Below, one piece after another: positions 1-7,634 of a stretch of 40,625 nucleotides of DNA. Numbering within the stretch: position 1 is the first letter of the stretch; each line of letters starts with the position of its first letter. The translations under genes were made by a program, and so were the position numbers. The notes under the pieces were generated by a model, which saw nothing but the letters and a program-made list of their open reading frames with translations, did no database searches and was not told the origin of the DNA. The stretch is from Prevotella sp. (lineage in GTDB: Bacteria > Bacteroidota > Bacteroidia > Bacteroidales > Bacteroidaceae): NCBI GenBank assembly GCA_017477435.1, contig JAFUVV010000017.1, forward strand, positions 1 through 40,625. Direction: 5' to 3'.

Positions 1-170
1 ATTAATGTAAAATGTAAAATATAAAATATCGATGGTCGACAGATGGTCGGTGATGGTCGGAGGGAAAAAGGACAGCCTACCCCTATTGCTTTCCCTCCTT
101 CGCTCCGCTCGGAACAGCGACCGTTGGTTCCCCCCTAGGGAGGGGAACGCAACCGCGAAGAGATGGTTTC

Positions 171-324
171 TACCACAGATTGAGCTGATTAAACAGATTT
201 TTCATTCGTGCACAACACGAAATAATAAAAAGATTTCACAGATTCACTCTACTCGAATCTGTGAAATCTTTTTTTATAGAGTCCTATTGAATAATAATCT
301 GCTAAATCTGCTAAATCTGTGGTA
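171..324. repeat. Nested inverted-repeat element
   Basis: The outer arms TACCACAGAT (171-180) and ATCTGTGGTA (315-324) are exact reverse complements. Inside them a perfect 19-bp stem (227-245 with 255-273) closes a 9-nt loop, and the 3' arm ends in a T-run. The 12-bp word GACCGTTGGTTC lies on both sides (119-130 and 348-359). No protein is encoded. It looks like a dispersed non-autonomous repeat of the kind common in Bacteroidetes intergenic DNA. The rest of 1-401 holds only short repeats (AAAATGT-like at 1-30, GATGGTCG at about 31-56) and a small palindrome at 128-149. Confidence 0.6.
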
Positions 325-401
325 AATAAATCTATAGTGTAATCTGTGACCGTTGGTTCTTTCTACATTTTTCTAGTGGTTAGCAAAAAAATAGGAAAAT
401 G

Positions 402-433
402 TTTGTTTCGTTCAGAGAAATGTTATAATTTTG
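402..433 (+). promoter_or_regulatory. Promoter of the aromatic amino acid operon
   Basis: TTTG at 402-405 and TAATTTTG at 426-433 are separated by 20 bp. This fits the Bacteroidetes housekeeping consensus TTTG-N19-21-TAnnTTTG. Transcription should begin near 440, just upstream of the leader peptide and more than 200 nt before pheA, leaving room for the attenuator. Confidence 0.8.
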
Positions 434-461
434 CATGCAGAACATAGATAATTTATCAAAA

Positions 462-539
462 ATGAACAAAACGCGTGCTTACTTCTTCGGCTATTACTTT
501 TACTTTGCAAGCAATTGTGAAGCGGGAAGTCGCATGTAG
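462..539 (+). CDS. Phe/Tyr-rich leader peptide of the pheA operon
   Basis: This short open frame starts with ATG at 462, about 22 nt after the predicted transcription start, and ends with TAG at 537-539. It encodes 25 residues. Residues 7-15 read YFFGYYFYF: four Phe and four Tyr in nine positions, using TTC/TTT and TAC/TAT codons. Such a run directly upstream of prephenate dehydratase is the hallmark of an attenuator leader peptide, in which a ribosome starved for charged Phe- or Tyr-tRNA stalls. Codons 19-22 (516-526) form one strand of the antiterminator. There is no obvious Shine-Dalgarno site, as is normal in this phylum. The peptide is unlikely to have a function of its own. Confidence 0.85.
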   Translation: MNKTRAYFFGYYFYFASNCEAGSRM

Positions 540-597
540 TTTTTAGTACAAAGAAATATTTGCAGCCCCGCTTCACAGACATGTGAGACGGGGCTTT
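516..597 (+). promoter_or_regulatory. Transcription attenuator: antiterminator and terminator
   Basis: TGTGAAGCGGG (516-526), inside the leader peptide gene, is perfectly complementary to CCCGCTTCACA (567-577). The latter is the 5' half of a terminator hairpin: AGCCCCG (564-570) pairs with CGGGGCT (589-595), TCACA (573-577) pairs with TGTGA (582-586), and the loop is GACA. The two structures exclude each other. A ribosome stalled on the Phe/Tyr codons would leave 516-526 free to form the antiterminator. A ribosome reaching the stop codon would cover it and let the terminator form. A weak upstream stem (474-478 with 532-536, 481-485 with 526-530) is also possible. The T-run is short (595-597), so termination may be incomplete. 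Confidence 0.8.
564..597 (+). terminator. Attenuator terminator hairpin
   Basis: A 7-bp GC-rich stem (564-570 with 589-595), a 2x2 internal loop, a 5-bp stem (573-577 with 582-586) and a 4-nt loop, followed by only three T residues. It lies 59 nt upstream of pheA and is the default structure when the leader peptide is fully translated. Confidence 0.7.
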
Positions 598-646
598 AAA
601 GTGTAAAATGTAAAGTGTAAAATGTAAAGTGTAGAATGTAAAATGT
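598..646. repeat. Heptamer tandem repeat
   Basis: Seven 7-bp units alternate mainly between AAAGTGT and AAAATGT between the attenuator terminator and the pheA start. Related tracts occur at 1-30, 17815-17845 and 37411-37430. Slippage-prone repeats of this type fill many spacers in this window. Here the tract forms most of the pheA translation-initiation region. Confidence 0.7.
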
Positions 647-655
647 AGAGTAGAC

Positions 656-1486
656 ATGAAACGCATTGCCATACAAGGAGAGCTGGGGTCGTATCACGAC
701 ATTGCAGCGAGACAGTATTTCGAAGGCGACCAGGTGGAGATGGTCTGCTGCTCAACGTTCGAAGAAGTGTTTGCCAAGATGAAGGCCGACCCGACGCTCA
801 TCGGCTTTATTGCCATCGAGAACACTATTGCCGGTTCGCTGTTGCATAACTATGAACTGTTGCGTGAGTCGGGAACAACCATCGTGGGCGAGCATAAGCT
901 CCACATAGAGCATTCCATCTGCTGTCTGCCCGCTGACGACTGGGATACCATCAGCGAGGTGCACTCCCATCCCGTCGCACTCATGCAGTGCCGCGGTTTC
1001 CTTTCCCGACATGCCGACCTGAAGGCTGTGGAGACGGAAGACACGGCAGGAGCAGCTGAGGACATCAGCAGGAATGGAACCAAGGGAGTGGCGGCCATTT
1101 GCAGCGCATCGGCAGCGGAGATGTACGGAATGAAAGTACTCGAAAACTCTATTGAAGACAATAAGCATAACTTCACACGTTTCCTCGTGGTGGCCAATCC
1201 GCGTAAGGCCGACTTCCTGCGCCCGCTGGAGAAGGCAGACAAGGCAAGCCTGGTGTTCTCGCTGCCTCACGAAGAAGGATCGCTATCGAAAATACTTACT
1301 ATACTGTCATTCTATAATATAAACCTGACGAAGATACAGTCGCTGCCGGTCATCGGACATGAGTGGGAATATATGTTCTACGTCGACGTGACCTATGGCA
1401 ATCTGACCCGCTACCGTCAGTCGATCGATGCAATCATGCCGTTGACCCGCGAGCTGAGGATTATTGGAGAATACATAGGAAGGTAG
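656..1486 (+). CDS. pheA: Prephenate dehydratase
   Basis: Converts prephenate to phenylpyruvate, the committed step to phenylalanine, in the cytoplasm. The 276-residue protein has a dehydratase domain (about 1-180) with GELGSYH at 8-14, ENTIAGS at 55-61 and the catalytic T-R-F motif at 174-176. A C-terminal ACT domain (about 198-276) follows for feedback by Phe. The usual ESRP Phe-binding motif of the ACT domain reads QSLP at 228-231, so feedback may differ from the enterobacterial enzyme. It lacks the N-terminal chorismate mutase found in E. coli PheA; that activity is fused to the DAHP synthase two genes downstream. It is the first structural gene behind the Phe/Tyr attenuator. Confidence 0.95.
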   Translation: MKRIAIQGELGSYHDIAARQYFEGDQVEMVCCSTFEEVFAKMKADPTLIGFIAIENTIAGSLLHNYELLRESGTTIVGEHKLHIEHSICCLPADDWDTISEVHSHPVALMQCRGFLSRHADLKAVETEDTAGAAEDISRNGTKGVAAICSASAAEMYGMKVLENSIEDNKHNFTRFLVVANPRKADFLRPLEKADKASLVFSLPHEEGSLSKILTILSFYNINLTKIQSLPVIGHEWEYMFYVDVTYGNLTRYRQSIDAIMPLTRELRIIGEYIGR

Positions 1487-1559
1487 TTATGTTAAAAGGT
1501 TAATGAGTTAAGGAGCTAAAAAGATAAATGTTAGGATGTCCTTGGAGGACGAAGATATT

Positions 1560-2741
1560 ATGACGAAAACTATACAACCAGCAGAGCGCTTGTCGCTTGT
1601 TCAGGAATACTACTTCAGTCGCAAGCTGAAGGAAGTCGCAAGGCTCAATGCAGAGGGGCAGGACATCATAAGCCTTGCAATAGGCTCTCCCGACATGCCG
1701 CCATCGCCGCAGACAATAGCCAAGTTGTGCGAGGTGGCGCGCCAGCCGTCGGCCCATGGTTATCAGCCCACGATGGGAACACCGGAGCTACGCTCGGCAA
1801 TGGCAGAGTTCTACCGTCGATGGTATGATGTGGAACTGAATCCTGTCACCGAAGCGCTTCCTCTTATAGGATCGAAGGAAGGCATACTGCACGTGACGCT
1901 CGCCTTCTGTAATCCAGGCGACGAGGTGCTCGTGCCCAACCCGGGATATCCCACATACACATCGCTGAGCAAACTGCTTGGAACCAAAATTGTGAACTAC
2001 AATCTCCGTGAAGACAACGGGTGGCAGCCAGACTTCGACGAACTGGAGAGCATGGATCTCTCTCGGGTGAAGCTCATGTGGACAAACTATCCGAATATGC
2101 CTACAGGCGGTCGGGCAATGATGAACACTTACGAGCGATTGGTTGATTTCTCCCGTCGACATGGTATAGTTGTTGTTAACGACAATCCATATAGCTTCAT
2201 CCTCAACGACAAGCCATTGTCGCTCATGCAGGTGGATGGAGCCAAAGATAGCTGTATTGAGTTCAACTCGCTGTCGAAGAGTCATAACATGCCGGGATGG
2301 AGAGTTGGCATGTGCATCAGTAACAAGGAGTTTATCTCGTGGATACTGAAGGTGAAAAGTAACATCGACAGCGGAACCTTCCGCGGCATTCAACTGGCAG
2401 CAGCCGAGGCACTGACAACTAACAGTGAGGAATGGCACGGCGAGGCTAACAGGACGATTTACCGTCGTCGGCGAGACATTGCCGAGAAGATAATGACCAC
2501 ACTAGGATGCACGTTCGACCCCATGCAGCAAGGATTGTTCCTCTGGGGACGCATTCCCAACGGTTATGCCGACTGTGAAGAACTCACAGAACGGGTGCTC
2601 CATGAAGCACGGGTGTTTATAACTCCTGGTTTTATCTTCGGCAGTAACGGTTGTCGATATGTCCGCATATCGCTCTGTGCAACAGAGAAACGTATGGCCG
2701 AGGCCCTGAGAAGAATAGAAGAGTTGAAGGATAAGAAATAA
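1560..2741 (+). CDS. PLP-dependent aminotransferase, probably aromatic
   Basis: A class I/II fold-type I aminotransferase of 393 residues. Visible motifs are GSPDMPPS near 42-49, NYPNMPTGG at 176-184 (substrate/PLP region), NDNPYSF at 207-213 and SLSKSHNMPGWR, with K240 as the PLP lysine. Placed between prephenate dehydratase and DAHP synthase-chorismate mutase, it probably transaminates phenylpyruvate and 4-hydroxyphenylpyruvate. A role on another 2-oxo acid, such as in the diaminopimelate pathway, cannot be excluded. I chose ATG 1560 over the in-frame ATG at 1536 because GGAGG at 1544-1548 is well spaced for 1560 and the family begins near MTKTIQPA. Confidence 0.88.
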   Translation: MTKTIQPAERLSLVQEYYFSRKLKEVARLNAEGQDIISLAIGSPDMPPSPQTIAKLCEVARQPSAHGYQPTMGTPELRSAMAEFYRRWYDVELNPVTEALPLIGSKEGILHVTLAFCNPGDEVLVPNPGYPTYTSLSKLLGTKIVNYNLREDNGWQPDFDELESMDLSRVKLMWTNYPNMPTGGRAMMNTYERLVDFSRRHGIVVVNDNPYSFILNDKPLSLMQVDGAKDSCIEFNSLSKSHNMPGWRVGMCISNKEFISWILKVKSNIDSGTFRGIQLAAAEALTTNSEEWHGEANRTIYRRRRDIAEKIMTTLGCTFDPMQQGLFLWGRIPNGYADCEELTERVLHEARVFITPGFIFGSNGCRYVRISLCATEKRMAEALRRIEELKDKK

Positions 2742-2761
2742 GAAACAACCCTCTTTCATGT

Positions 2762-2809
2762 TTTTTTAATTATTCAATTCGTTAGTTTTTTAATTATTCA
2801 ATTTGTTAA
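2762..2809. repeat. Two tandem 24-bp AT-rich repeats
   Basis: Units at 2762-2785 and 2786-2809 match at 22 of 24 positions. They fill the spacer before the DAHP synthase start, so this intra-operon spacer consists almost entirely of repeat. No promoter-like element is convincing inside it. Confidence 0.7.
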
Positions 2810-2820
2810 TTCGTAAAGAT

Positions 2821-3888
2821 ATGGAAATACATCTTAACCCTCTCAATTTGCCAAGCGATCAGCAGCGTCCGTTCATCATCGCTGGTCCGTGTAGTGCTGA
2901 AACCGAGGAGCAAGTGATGACCACTGCCCTTCAGTTGGCGTCGAAAGGTTGCCACATGTTCCGTGCCGGGGCATGGAAGCCGCGTACAAAGCCCGGTTGC
3001 TTTGAAGGACATGGCGAACCGGCATTAGTATGGCTGAAGGAAGTAAAGGAAAAAACCGGCATGCAGGTGGCTACTGAAGTCGCCACGCCTAAGCATGTAG
3101 AGCTGGCTCTGAAGTATGGCATCGACATCCTTTGGATTGGTGCCCGCACCACAGCCAATCCTTTCGCCATGCAAGCCCTTGCCGACTCATTGCGCGGAGT
3201 CGACGTCCCAGTACTTGTGAAGAATCCGGTTAATCCCGATATCGAGCTATGGATTGGTGCACTCGAGCGTCTCAATCAGGCTGGGGTCAACAGGCTTGGG
3301 GCTGTCCATAGGGGATTCTCCAGCTTTGGAGAGAAGATTTACCGCAACATGCCCATGTGGCAAATCCCCATCGAACTTCATCGTCGCATACCTCAGTTGC
3401 CCCTCATCTGCGACCCGAGCCATATTAGTGGTCGCCGCGAACTCATTGCTCCTCTCTGCCAGCAGGCAATGGACCTCGGTTTCGACGGACTCATAGTGGA
3501 GAGCCACTGTTCGCCCGACGAGGCATGGAGCGATGCTTCACAACAGGTGACCCCCGACGTGCTCGACTATATTCTTTCGCTTCTTGTCATTCGTGACGAA
3601 CGTGCCACTACAGAAGGCATATCCCAGTTGCGCCGACAGATAGACGAAGTGGACAATCAGCTCATGGAACTCCTTGCCCGCCGAATGCGCATCTGTCGTG
3701 AGATTGGTGAGTATAAGAAGGAGCACAACATGACCATCCTGCAGGCCGTGCGTTACAACGAGATACTCGAGAAGCGTGGTGCACAGGGTTCGCTCATGGG
3801 CATGGCGCCGGAGTTTATAGCAAAAGTCTTCGAGAACGTTCATGAAGAAAGCGTACGCCAACAAATGGAAATAATTAATAAGGATTGA
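2821..3888 (+). CDS. Bifunctional DAHP synthase / chorismate mutase
   Basis: Catalyses the first step of the shikimate pathway (PEP plus erythrose 4-phosphate to DAHP) and also chorismate to prephenate. The DAHP synthase domain (about 1-255) has GPCS at 22-25, KPRT at 53-56 and DPSH at 198-201. A type II chorismate mutase helix bundle follows (about 262-350; RRQIDEVDNQLMELLARR from 271). This N-DAHPS/C-CM order is known in Prevotella, where the mutase domain confers allosteric inhibition by prephenate. ATG 2821 is preferred over an upstream in-frame TTG at 2803, which lies in repeat DNA. Fusion and operon position link entry and branch point of Phe/Tyr synthesis under one attenuator. Confidence 0.93.
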   Translation: MEIHLNPLNLPSDQQRPFIIAGPCSAETEEQVMTTALQLASKGCHMFRAGAWKPRTKPGCFEGHGEPALVWLKEVKEKTGMQVATEVATPKHVELALKYGIDILWIGARTTANPFAMQALADSLRGVDVPVLVKNPVNPDIELWIGALERLNQAGVNRLGAVHRGFSSFGEKIYRNMPMWQIPIELHRRIPQLPLICDPSHISGRRELIAPLCQQAMDLGFDGLIVESHCSPDEAWSDASQQVTPDVLDYILSLLVIRDERATTEGISQLRRQIDEVDNQLMELLARRMRICREIGEYKKEHNMTILQAVRYNEILEKRGAQGSLMGMAPEFIAKVFENVHEESVRQQMEIINKD

Positions 3889-3919
3889 TCCTTGAATCCT
3901 TGGTTTATAAATAATTCTT

Positions 3920-4693
3920 ATGAGAATATTGATATTAGGTGCAGGTAAGATGGGAAGTTTCTTTCTCGACCTGCTTAGCTTCGACCACGAGACCGCAGTC
4001 TATGAGATAGATCCCCGCCGACTGCGATTCACTTACAATACCCTCCGTTTTACTTCGCTCGAAGAGATTGATGAGTTCCGTCCCGAACTTGTCATCAATG
4101 CCGTGACGGTGAAGTACACTTTGCAGGCCTTCGACCAGGTGTTGCCTCACCTGCCTGCCGACTGTATTCTTAGCGATATCAGTTCGGTGAAGACGGGGTT
4201 GAAGGAGTATTATGAAAAGACAGGTCGGCGCTACGTGTCCACCCATCCCATGTTTGGTCCCACCTTTGCCAACCTGAACCAGCTCTCCCACGAGAATGCC
4301 ATCATCATCAGCGAGGGCGACTACATGGGCCGCATCTTCTTCCGCGACCTCTACCAGCGCCTGGGTCTCAATATTTATGAATACACCTTTGAAGAGCACG
4401 ACCGCACGGTGGCCTACTCGCTTTCCATTCCTTTCGTTTCCACCTTCGTCTTCGCTGCCGTCATGAAGCATCAGGATGCGCCCGGAACGACATTCAAGCG
4501 CCACCTCGCCATTGCCCACGGGGTGCTCAGCGAAGACGACTACCTCCTTCAGGAGATACTTTTCAATCCTTACACCCACGACCAGGTGTCGCAGATTCGC
4601 GACGAACTCAAAGAACTGCTCGGAATAATCGACCGCCGCGATTCAGAGGGAATGCATCAATATCTCGAGAAAATACGTAAGAATGTGAAATAG
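3920..4693 (+). CDS. tyrA: Prephenate dehydrogenase
   Basis: Oxidative decarboxylation of prephenate to 4-hydroxyphenylpyruvate, the tyrosine branch. The 257-residue protein starts with a Rossmann motif GAGKMGS (7-13), then DISSVK (86-91) and HPMFGP (109-114), the conserved substrate-site region. No ACT domain is present. It lies 31 bp after the DAHP synthase-chorismate mutase gene and is the last biosynthetic gene of the operon. The pathway is then complete from chorismate to both keto acids, with the aminotransferase as the likely final step. Confidence 0.92.
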   Translation: MRILILGAGKMGSFFLDLLSFDHETAVYEIDPRRLRFTYNTLRFTSLEEIDEFRPELVINAVTVKYTLQAFDQVLPHLPADCILSDISSVKTGLKEYYEKTGRRYVSTHPMFGPTFANLNQLSHENAIIISEGDYMGRIFFRDLYQRLGLNIYEYTFEEHDRTVAYSLSIPFVSTFVFAAVMKHQDAPGTTFKRHLAIAHGVLSEDDYLLQEILFNPYTHDQVSQIRDELKELLGIIDRRDSEGMHQYLEKIRKNVK

Positions 4694-4722
4694 CCAGGTT
4701 TTTTGATGCTATTTTGTAGTTT

Positions 4723-5772
4723 GTGAAAAGATTCTCCAAGTCCTTTTTTATCGTGGGCTGCAGTATATCCTTTCTTGCTGCATGCCCGTTTTTATCCACT
4801 TCTGCCCAGACGGATGTCGACGTCCTGTCTGAGCAGAAGGAGATGTTGCTCACGTTTGTAGAGCTCAACTGCGAGAATCTTTTCGACACCCGACACGATA
4901 CACTTAAGAACGACGTCGACTTCCTTCCCGACGGCAGATACCGCTGGACTCCCTACCGATATTGGAAAAAGCTCAATGCGATTGGCAAGGAGATCATCGG
5001 CTGTGGCGACACCGCCGGCGGATGGACGATGCCCGACCTCGTGGCGCTCGTCGAAGTGGAGAACGACTCGGTGCTCTTCGACCTCACCCGACGTTCGCTC
5101 CTTCGCTCGGCTCGCTATGAATACGTCATGACCAATTCGCCCGACGAACGCGGAGTAGACGTTGCCCTTTTATATTCACCCTTTTCTTTTTCGCTCCTTT
5201 CGAGCAGTTCCCTTCGTGTGGAGCCGCCCCGCGGCCTGCGCCCGACGCGTGACATCCTCTACGCCTCGGGGCTTACCATCGGCGGTGATACGCTCCACGT
5301 CTTCGTTGTTCATGCCCCCAGTCGTGCGCAAGGCGAGGGTCCTACGCGACGCTACCGCATGCGGGTGGCAGAGAGGATAGGTGAGGCCGTAGATTCGATA
5401 AGAGCCGTTGATGGCGAAGCCCGCATTATCGTGGCCGGAGACTTCAACGACTACACGAAAAACCCTCCGTTGCGATACCTCGCCGAACGCGGGTTGCGGT
5501 CGGCGTCCGACGGTGCCCAGGGCACGAACGGAGCTCGCGGCACCTATCGCTATCGTGGCGACTGGAGCAGCCTCGATCATATACTTGTTTCGTCTCCGAT
5601 GGATGAAATACTCATTGATTGCCAGATCTACGACGCTCCCTACCTTCTCACGCCTGACGAGCAATACGGTGGGAGCAAGCCTGCCCGTACATTCCTCGGT
5701 CCACGCTACCTTGGCGGAACGAGCGACCACCTGCCCCTTGTCGCACGCTTCCGTATCGGCATCCGCAAGTGA
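4723..5772 (+). CDS. Secreted endonuclease/exonuclease/phosphatase family protein
   Basis: 349 residues from a GTG start 29 bp after tyrA. An N-terminal signal sequence is evident. A lipobox-like LAAC ends at C21, so it may be a lipoprotein; cleavage after the STSA stretch is an alternative. The EEP (DNase I-like) metal-dependent fold is marked by ELNCENLF (N49), ALVEVEND (E111), VVHAPS (H197), VAGDFND (D240, N242), SLDHIL and a final GTSDHLP. The substrate (nucleic acid, phosphoinositide or sphingolipid) cannot be told. It probably rides on the aromatic operon transcript without a functional link. Confidence 0.85.
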   Translation: MKRFSKSFFIVGCSISFLAACPFLSTSAQTDVDVLSEQKEMLLTFVELNCENLFDTRHDTLKNDVDFLPDGRYRWTPYRYWKKLNAIGKEIIGCGDTAGGWTMPDLVALVEVENDSVLFDLTRRSLLRSARYEYVMTNSPDERGVDVALLYSPFSFSLLSSSSLRVEPPRGLRPTRDILYASGLTIGGDTLHVFVVHAPSRAQGEGPTRRYRMRVAERIGEAVDSIRAVDGEARIIVAGDFNDYTKNPPLRYLAERGLRSASDGAQGTNGARGTYRYRGDWSSLDHILVSSPMDEILIDCQIYDAPYLLTPDEQYGGSKPARTFLGPRYLGGTSDHLPLVARFRIGIRK

Positions 5773-5789
5773 TCATTTGCTTCTACGCA

Positions 5790-5877
5790 AGTACAAAGCC
5801 TTTGTACTCTCAGTACACGACCCATGTACTCTGAGTACGGCGTTCATGTACTCTCAGTGCAAAGCCCTTGTACTGGG
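5790..5877. repeat. GTAC block A: four tandem 22-bp palindromic units
   Basis: Units begin at 5790, 5812, 5834 and 5856. Each is a near-palindrome of the form AGTAC-N9-GTACT followed by a 3-bp spacer (CTC, CTG, CTC, GGG). This is the most divergent block: unit 4 has AGTGC. It starts 17 bp after a stop codon. Four other blocks with exactly four units occur in this window. Confidence 0.9.
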
Positions 5878-5996
5878 ATATGATAAATGTTAATAGTGAA
5901 ATTGTTTTACGTTTCGATGTTGGTAGGCGGCGTGGGAAAGTCGTGAGAATAAAGGAAGAAAATAGGGCAATAAGGCGCAAAAAAATTGATATTTAT

Positions 5997-6027
5997 TTTG
6001 TTCTCTGCTCGGGTTTTATTAACTTCG
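5997..6027 (+). promoter_or_regulatory. Promoter upstream of the Gfo/Idh gene
   Basis: TTTG (5997-6000), a 19-bp spacer, and TAACTTCG (6020-6027). It shares ATTTATTTTGT and a CTC in the spacer with the promoters at 13190, 39708 and 39787. The roughly 200-nt leader (6028-6232) contains GTTCATAGTTCAT-type repeats and short inverted words, but no riboswitch or leader peptide that I recognise. Confidence 0.75.
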
Positions 6028-6232
6028 CAGCTGAATAGAACTTTATCTGGGTTCATAGTTCATGATAACTTTCCTTGTGGCGGTGGGCCTTGCCTGCGGT
6101 ACGACAAGTTTCATGGTTCATGGTCCACATCTATCTCCCTTGCAGAGGATGGGTATTGCCATGGGTTCGGCAGATATCAAAGTTCATAATACAATTAAAT
6201 AAAATAACAATCTAAAAACTCTTTTACGTATC

Positions 6233-7516
6233 ATGAAGACGAACAGACGTACGTTTTTGAAGACGATTGGTGCAGCGGGGCTGTTCACCATTGTCCCTCG
6301 CAACGTCCTCGGCGGTGTTAATCACATTGCTCCGAGCGATCAGCTTACGAAGGGCATCATCGGCGTGGGCGGCATCGGTCGCTCGTCGTCGCACTTCTCG
6401 AGCAGCGAGGCATGCCGCCTGACGGCAGTGTGCGACGTGGATGCCAATCATCTGAACAGCGCCGTGGATGCAGCCAAGAGTCAGCTCCACGAGAGTGTGA
6501 AACCTTATCGCGACTTCCGCGACCTTATCAACGACCCCAACGTAGACGTTGTCCACATCGCCACGCCTCCCCATTGGCACGCACTCATGTCGATTGCTGC
6601 TGCAAAGGCAGGGAAGGACATCTGGTGTGAGAAGCCGATGACCCGCACCATCGGCGAGGGCAAGGCCGTGATGGAGGCTGTGAAACGCTATGGAAGAGTG
6701 TTCAGACTGAACACCTGGTTCCGTTTCACCGACACGTTCTACGGCCTCGGCACCACCGTGAAGCCGCTGAAGAAGCTCGTAGACTCGGGCATGCTCGGAT
6801 GGCCGCTGAAAGTGACCGTGAGCGGCACGACGGGATTCGCGTGGAAGTTCTTCTGGGTAGGAAAGGAGAACCTCGAGCAGCAAGCCGTACCGAAGGAACT
6901 CGACTACGACATGTGGCTCGGCCCGGCTCCTTACAAGCCATACAATGTCCACCGCACTCACCAGACGTTCCGCGGATATTGGGACTACGACGGTGGCGGA
7001 CTGACCGACATGGGACAGCACTATCTCGACCCCGTGCAGTATCTCCTGGGCAAAGACGATGAGTTCCCCGTGAAGGTGGAAATCGACGCTCCCCAGCAGC
7101 ATCCCGACGCTGTGGGCATCTGGCACAAGATAACGTATACCTACGAAGACGGTTGCCAGATAGTGCTCGAGGGCGAGGGATACGAAAGCCCGGGCAAGGT
7201 GCCGTATATCGAAGGCCCGAAAGGAAAAGTGTATCGCGGCTTCGAGTGCACCATCCCAGATATTATGAACAAGCTTGCCGAGCTGCCCGACCCCGAGCCG
7301 CAACGCACCGACTTCCTCGAGTGTATACGCACTCGCCAGAAGTTTGCTCTCAACGAAGTGAACGGCCACCACTCTTGCACGCTCGTAAACATGGGCGCTG
7401 TAGGACTGCGCCTCGGACGCCGTGAGCTGCACTTCAATCCGAAGAGACAACTGTTCACCGATCCAACTGCCAACCAACTCATCAACCAGCCAATGCGCGG
7501 AGAGTGGCACTTGTAG
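6233..7516 (+). CDS. Tat-exported Gfo/Idh/MocA family oxidoreductase
   Basis: A 427-residue NAD(P)-dependent sugar oxidoreductase-type protein. The N-terminus carries a twin-arginine signal (RRTFLK at 5-10, then a hydrophobic stretch), so it is probably folded with its cofactor and exported. The nucleotide-binding motif GIIGVGGIG is at 41-49, TPPHWH at 111-116 and the conserved EKP at 133-135. Periplasmic members of this family in Bacteroidetes oxidise glycosides at C3 or act on sugar derivatives. The next gene encodes a 3-keto-disaccharide hydrolase-type domain, which supports a 3-keto-glycoside route. The substrate is unknown. Confidence 0.88.
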   Translation: MKTNRRTFLKTIGAAGLFTIVPRNVLGGVNHIAPSDQLTKGIIGVGGIGRSSSHFSSSEACRLTAVCDVDANHLNSAVDAAKSQLHESVKPYRDFRDLINDPNVDVVHIATPPHWHALMSIAAAKAGKDIWCEKPMTRTIGEGKAVMEAVKRYGRVFRLNTWFRFTDTFYGLGTTVKPLKKLVDSGMLGWPLKVTVSGTTGFAWKFFWVGKENLEQQAVPKELDYDMWLGPAPYKPYNVHRTHQTFRGYWDYDGGGLTDMGQHYLDPVQYLLGKDDEFPVKVEIDAPQQHPDAVGIWHKITYTYEDGCQIVLEGEGYESPGKVPYIEGPKGKVYRGFECTIPDIMNKLAELPDPEPQRTDFLECIRTRQKFALNEVNGHHSCTLVNMGAVGLRLGRRELHFNPKRQLFTDPTANQLINQPMRGEWHL

Positions 7517-7545
7517 AGTTCATAGTTCATAATTCATAGTTCATG
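7516..7545. repeat. GTTCATA-type short repeats
   Basis: AGTTCATAGTTCATAATTCATAGTTCATGG-like words are stacked directly after the oxidoreductase stop codon. Similar words occur in its leader near 6049-6066 and 6110-6122. They are simple spacer repeats with no sign of coding. Confidence 0.5.
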
Positions 7546-7634
7546 GAAGTACAGAGGACAGGACGTTGGGCCGCTTTTATAGCAAATCTCACCACACACT
7601 CCTACCTCCACACTCCACAAAAAACATAAATGAA

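Noticed and set aside
32-325. 97-codon frame at the left end
   Set aside because: It runs through the inverted-repeat element and simple repeats, with no domain and no promoter.
5790-5877. GTAC blocks as short CRISPR arrays
   Set aside because: Units are contiguous at 22 bp with only 3-bp gaps. There are no unique spacers of 25-40 bp and no cas genes in the window.
6028-6232. Riboswitch in the leader of the Gfo/Idh gene
   Set aside because: The 200-nt leader contains short inverted words, but I could not fit any known riboswitch consensus, and GTTCATA repeats explain most of them.
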